From: Coriobacteriaceae bacterium AM113-163
GTDB lineage: Bacteria; Actinomycetota; Coriobacteriia; Coriobacteriales; Coriobacteriaceae
NCBI GenBank assembly: GCA_027673765.1
Contig: JAQDWB010000001.1
Coordinates: forward strand, 124,001-188,000
Length of the DNA: 64,000 nucleotides
Reading direction: 5' to 3'
Shown here: in pieces, positions 60,753 through 64,000 of the stretch
How positions within the stretch are numbered: position 1 is the first letter of the stretch
Layout of the letters: each line of letters begins with the position of its first letter
The notes under the pieces: generated by a model
Seen by the model: the letters and a program-made list of their open reading frames with translations, nothing else
Databases searched by the model: none
What the model was told of the DNA's origin: nothing
Position numbers and translations under genes: made by a program

Positions 60753-62573
60753 ATGTCCGTTGAGGTCATGAGGTCTGTGATCGAGGCCGCTGAGGGTCGC
60801 GTGCCCGTCGACACGCTGTTTACCAATGCGCAGATTGTCGACGTGTACGGTCAGCGCGTGGCGCCCGGTAGCGTTGCCGTCAAGGACGGTCTGATCGTCG
60901 GCGTGCTCTACGACGGTCGTGACGATGCCGCCGGTACCTATGAGGCTGCCGAGGTTATCGACTGCCAGGGTCGCTATCTCGCCCCCGGCTTTATCGACGG
61001 ACATCTGCACATTGAGTCCTCGAACATCCGCCCCGCCGAGTATGCGCGCATGGCGGCGACGCGCGGTACTACCACCGCCATTGCCGACAGCCACGAGATC
61101 GCCAACGTGGCGGGCCTGGACGGCCTGCACTTTATGATCGAGGACGGTCGCCGCGCGCCCATTTCCATCAAGTACATGATGCCCTCGTGCGTGCCCGCGC
61201 TGCCCGATGAGCAAGCGGGCGCTGTGATTACCGCCGCTGACATGCAGGCGTTTTTTGCCGAGCATCCGGGCGATGTTTTTGGCCTGGGCGAGATGATGAA
61301 CCTGCCGGGTGTCTTTATGGCCGACCCCGAGACCTGTGCTCGCATCGATGCTGCCAACCAGACGCCGTCCAAGCAGGTCGACGGCCATGCACCGCTCATT
61401 GCCGGCAAGGACCTTAATGCCTATGCCGCGGCGGGCATTATCGCCGATCACGAGTCGACGATTCCCGAGGAGGCGCTCGATAAACTGTCTCGTGGCATGT
61501 ACGTGATGCTGCGCGAGGGCACGTGCAGCCATGACCTGGCCAATCTGTCGCCGATGCTGCTGGAGAACCCCGCGCGCGCCCGCCGCTGCTGCTTTGCGAC
61601 TGACGACCGCGCCCCTTCCGATGCGCTTGCGACTGGCATGATCGACAATGCCTGCCGCGTGGCGATTGAGGCCGGTATCGACCCCGTGGTCGCTATCTCT
61701 ATGGCGTCTCTCTCCACGGCCGAGGCGTTTGGCCTGGATCACGGCTGCCGCGACCCGCACGAGCTGCGTGGTGCGATTGCCCCGGGCAAGCGTGCCGACC
61801 TGCTGGTGCTCAATGACCTGACGTTTGCTACGGCTCCGCATCGAGTATATGCCGCCGGTGCTCTGGTGGCGCAGGACGGCACCTTTGTGGGCGAGATCGC
61901 ACCCGAGATGGCCGAGGTTGCGGCCCTTGCCGATGAGCTGCGCGCCTCCGTTAAGCTGCCGAAGCTTTCGCTCGACGTGTTTGACTATGCCTTTAAGCCG
62001 GGCGAGGCCGTTATCGATGTCATCCCGGGTATGGCTATCACGGGTATGGCTCGCCCCGAGAGCGCCGAGGGCCTGCGCCGCATTATGCTGATCGAGCGCC
62101 ACGGCCGCGGCGTGTCGCTGCAGGCCGAGGGCGCCGACGGTGACGGCCCCGCGGGTCTGGGCTTGGTTGGCAAGCATATCGGTCGCGGCTGGGTGCGCGG
62201 CTTTACCATCACGGGTGGCGCCATTGCCTCCACGATTGGCCACGACTCGCACAACGTGTGCGTGGTGGGCGACAATGCGGCGGATATGATGGCTGCCGTT
62301 GAGGCCGTGGGCCAGGGCGGCCACGTGCTGGTGCGCAACGGCGAGGTCGTGGCGCGCATTCCGCTGGCGCTCGGTGGCCTTATGAGCGAGGGCACGGCCG
62401 AGGATGTCGCCGCGCAGCACGACGACTTTATGGTCAAGGCGCGCGCCATGGGTATCGAGGCGCCGCTCGACCCCATCATGGGCATCATTTTCCTGCCCCT
62501 GCCGGTAATCCCGACGCTCCGCATCCGCCCCGAGGGCATGTTCGACGTCACGACCTTCACCTACGCCGACTAG
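60753..62573 (+). CDS. ade: adenine deaminase
   Basis: A 606-residue adenine deaminase: adenine to hypoxanthine plus ammonia. The metal site is APGFIDGHLHIESSNIRPAEY, with ATRGTTTAIADSHEIANVAG and later IIADHESTIPEEAL. C-terminal blocks (GAIASTIGHDSHNVCVVGDN, then GGLMSEGTAEDVAAQ) fit the family. ATG 60753 with AAAGGAG is preferred over the long upstream extension from 60564. Its product could be consumed by the XdhD-based purine route elsewhere in the window (inference). Confidence 0.93.
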   Translation: MSVEVMRSVIEAAEGRVPVDTLFTNAQIVDVYGQRVAPGSVAVKDGLIVGVLYDGRDDAAGTYEAAEVIDCQGRYLAPGFIDGHLHIESSNIRPAEYARMAATRGTTTAIADSHEIANVAGLDGLHFMIEDGRRAPISIKYMMPSCVPALPDEQAGAVITAADMQAFFAEHPGDVFGLGEMMNLPGVFMADPETCARIDAANQTPSKQVDGHAPLIAGKDLNAYAAAGIIADHESTIPEEALDKLSRGMYVMLREGTCSHDLANLSPMLLENPARARRCCFATDDRAPSDALATGMIDNACRVAIEAGIDPVVAISMASLSTAEAFGLDHGCRDPHELRGAIAPGKRADLLVLNDLTFATAPHRVYAAGALVAQDGTFVGEIAPEMAEVAALADELRASVKLPKLSLDVFDYAFKPGEAVIDVIPGMAITGMARPESAEGLRRIMLIERHGRGVSLQAEGADGDGPAGLGLVGKHIGRGWVRGFTITGGAIASTIGHDSHNVCVVGDNAADMMAAVEAVGQGGHVLVRNGEVVARIPLALGGLMSEGTAEDVAAQHDDFMVKARAMGIEAPLDPIMGIIFLPLPVIPTLRIRPEGMFDVTTFTYAD

Positions 62574-62578
62574 TCATC

Positions 62579-62600
62579 GGGGACGTTCTTAAACGACTAG
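62579..62600. repeat. 22-base repeat, left copy flanking HAD gene
   Basis: A 22-base block starting GGGGACGTTCTTAAACG. Its exact reverse complement is at 63646-63667, on the far side of the HAD gene. It is related in sequence to the GGGGACGTTC units near 9521 and 60549. Confidence 0.8.
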
Positions 62601-62704
62601 CCGTCGGGGTGGCGTGTCGCCTGACGCCGCGACCGTGAGACCTCTGGCATGTGTGAGCTATTTGCCAGGTCCTTGTAACGTTTACGCCCGCGGAGTCTTA
62701 TTTG

Positions 62705-62766
62705 AGCTCCCTTTGGGTACGTTGGAATCGGATACACGTTCGATTCCAACAAGCCCGAAGGGAGCT
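62705..62766 (+). promoter_or_regulatory. hairpin that buries the HAD gene ribosome site
   Basis: Left arm 62705-62730 (AGCTCCCTT, GGG, GTTGGAATCG) pairs with right arm 62741-62766 (CGATTCCAAC, CCC, AAGGGAGCT). This gives about 22 bp with two small internal mismatches and a 10-base loop. The AAGGGAG ribosome site of the next gene (62758-62764) is inside the right arm, 8 bases before its ATG. TTTTC follows, so a weak terminator role is also possible. Confidence 0.75.
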
Positions 62767-62771
62767 TTTCT

Positions 62772-63566
62772 ATGTTTAAACTGATTGCATCCGATATGGA
62801 CGGCACACTGCTTGACGAAAACGGCCAGGTGCCTCCCGAGACCTACGAACTGATTCTGGCGCTACACGAGCATGGCGTGCATTTCGCCGCATCGTCAGGT
62901 CGTCGCTACGATCGCCTGTGCGAGTTCTTTGCGCCCGTTCGCGACAAGATGGACTTTGTCGCCGCTAACGGCGCCCAAGTCTACGCCGACGGTAAGATGG
63001 TAGACCGTGAGGTGTATTCCCACCTGGCGATTCGAAGGCTCGCCCAAGCCGTCAGGACGTTTCCCAATCTGCATCTTGCGCTCTTTGACCGAACCAAGTC
63101 CTTCCTGCTCGATGACGAGTGCAAGTTCGTGCGTGAGGTCGATAAGGACCTTCCCAATGCCGAGCGTATTTGGGAGCTGCCCGATCCCAGCGTAAATATC
63201 ATCAAAGCGAGTATCTTTTGCGACGACAGTGCGGTTATGGACAGTGCGTACGTGCTACAGCGCGAACTTGGTCAGCTCTTTACTTTTGCGCCTTCGGGCA
63301 ACGCGTGGATCGATGCCATGCAGCCTGGTGTGTCGAAGGCCTCGGGTATCGCGCAGCTCGCGGAGCATTACGGCATTGGTCGCGACGAGGTCATGGCGTT
63401 TGGCGACTCGATGAACGATTACGAGATCATTCGCTTTGTCGGCATGGGCTGCGCGATGGAAAACGCGCGTCCTGCGCTCAAGGCCGTTGCCGATCGTGTG
63501 GTGGGGCACAACCGCGACCACGCCGTCCAGCAGGAGCTTCGTCGCGTGCTGGAGGGCCTCGCCTAG
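62772..63566 (+). CDS. Cof-type HAD phosphatase
   Basis: A 264-residue HAD-superfamily IIB hydrolase. Motif I is ASDMDGTLLDENG (nucleophile and acid Asp); motif II lies near FAASSGRRYD; motif IV is VMAFGDSMNDYEII. Cof-type proteins dephosphorylate small sugar or cofactor phosphates in the cytosol. The ribosome site lies in a hairpin of about 22 bp. The gene is framed by an inverted 22-base repeat pair. Substrate not predictable. Confidence 0.9.
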   Translation: MFKLIASDMDGTLLDENGQVPPETYELILALHEHGVHFAASSGRRYDRLCEFFAPVRDKMDFVAANGAQVYADGKMVDREVYSHLAIRRLAQAVRTFPNLHLALFDRTKSFLLDDECKFVREVDKDLPNAERIWELPDPSVNIIKASIFCDDSAVMDSAYVLQRELGQLFTFAPSGNAWIDAMQPGVSKASGIAQLAEHYGIGRDEVMAFGDSMNDYEIIRFVGMGCAMENARPALKAVADRVVGHNRDHAVQQELRRVLEGLA

Positions 63567-63645
63567 ACCGGCAGTTGGGTGTTCCCATTATGTCGACAGC
63601 CGGGGACGGTCCTTGCACGAACTGCGCGAAGACTGTCCCCAACGA

Positions 63646-63667
63646 CTAGTCGTTTAAGAACGTCCCC
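63646..63667. repeat. 22-base repeat, right inverted copy
   Basis: Exact inverted copy of 62579-62600. The local sequence around 63603-63675 repeats GTCCCCAACGACTAG twice, giving nested inverted repeats between two convergent HAD genes. Confidence 0.8.
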
Positions 63668-63672
63668 AACGA

Positions 63673-64000
63673 CTAGGCGAGGGCGGCCATGATGGTGCGG
63701 GCGACGCCGTCGTGGTCATTGTCGAACTCGGTGATGGCGCCGGCAGCCTCGCGGTCCTCGGGCTCGCCGTTGATCATGGCCGTGCCGTGGCCCGCTGCCA
63801 CAAGCATCGGGATGTCGTTGATGTTGTCGCCGAAGGCCCAAGCATCGGCAAGGGGCTCGTCCAGATGCTCGCACAGCCAGGTCAAGGCAGTTCCCTTGGT
63901 GGCGCCCTCGCCCATGACCTCGATATTCATGGCGTACGAACGCGTGACCTCAATGCTTCCGAGCGTGTCGAGCTCAGCCGCGATGGCGTCGCGATCGGCC
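63673..64000 (-). CDS. Cof-type HAD phosphatase, partial (N terminus beyond window)
   Basis: The C-terminal ~108 residues of a second Cof-type HAD hydrolase, open to the window edge. Motif IV is AWAFGDNINDIPMLVAAG, after GATKGTALTWLCEHL (the family's Lys of motif III is in ATKG). It is convergent with the previous HAD gene and similar in type, possibly an old duplicate. Confidence 0.88.
   Translation of the reverse strand, partial: ADRDAIAAELDTLGSIEVTRSYAMNIEVMGEGATKGTALTWLCEHLDEPLADAWAFGDNINDIPMLVAAGHGTAMINGEPEDREAAGAITEFDNDHDGVARTIMAALA

Overview
The window looks like a chromosome segment of a Collinsella-type gut actinobacterium (class Coriobacteriia). The DNA is GC-rich and the genes are tightly packed. 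S14 is the zinc-binding form and adenylate kinase carries a four-cysteine LID. Gene content is anaerobic: PTS sugar uptake, and selenium/molybdenum purine enzymes with many iron-sulfur clusters. The genus is my inference from gene content, not a database match.

Layout. 1-1183: decayed IS3 transposase joined to a fragment of methylthioadenosine nucleosidase. 1377-8872: a sugar operon with a LevR-like PRD regulator, mannose/levan-family PTS (IIB, IIC, IID, IIA), a GH172 (DUF2961) protein and a ROK fructokinase-like kinase. Together these suggest uptake and cytosolic cleavage of a fructose-containing disaccharide. 8905-9590: terminators, a DegV remnant and dispersed repeats. 9857-15649: a Gfo/Idh/MocA oxidoreductase with a DeoR regulator, an RluA-type pseudouridine synthase with a U32 protein, and RidA.

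15774-41498: an anaerobic purine/urate breakdown locus like the E. coli yge-ygf cluster, in two halves. Half 1 is a YheO-like regulator, NCS2 permease, ssnA, ygfK, a four-cluster ferredoxin and an XdhD-like Mo hydroxylase. Half 2 is a second YheO-like regulator, ygeX, ygeY, ygeW, mocA, hyuA, yqeC, yqeB and xdhC. YqeB, YqeC, MocA and XdhC would mature the (probably selenium-dependent) Mo centre of XdhD. Between the halves lies an accessory stretch (26.2-31.5 kb). It holds two arrays of 49-bp imperfect palindromes at a 62-bp period on both sides of an AbiEi/nuclease-like gene, a candidate type I toxin-antitoxin pair, a DEDDh exonuclease and two proteins of unknown function.

41820-51674: spc and alpha ribosomal operons from rplE to rplQ, with secY, adk, map, infA and rpoA. 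The S10-operon part normally found upstream of rplE is absent; xdhC is there instead. 51767-64000: truA, a GT2-like protein, argR, a class A penicillin-binding protein, a second U32 protein, tyrS, adenine deaminase (which could feed hypoxanthine to the purine locus) and two HAD phosphatases, the last cut by the window edge.

Most unusual non-coding signals: (1) the paired palindrome arrays around the AbiEi-like gene; (2) a multi-stem structured element present twice (3' of map and 3' of tyrS) whose stems differ in sequence but keep pairing while the loops are conserved; (3) twin AACAAA-N3-TTTGTT dyads 51 bp apart between the second YheO-like regulator and ygeX; (4) a hairpin of about 22 bp that buries the ribosome binding site of a HAD gene. 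No tRNA, rRNA or CRISPR array was seen.
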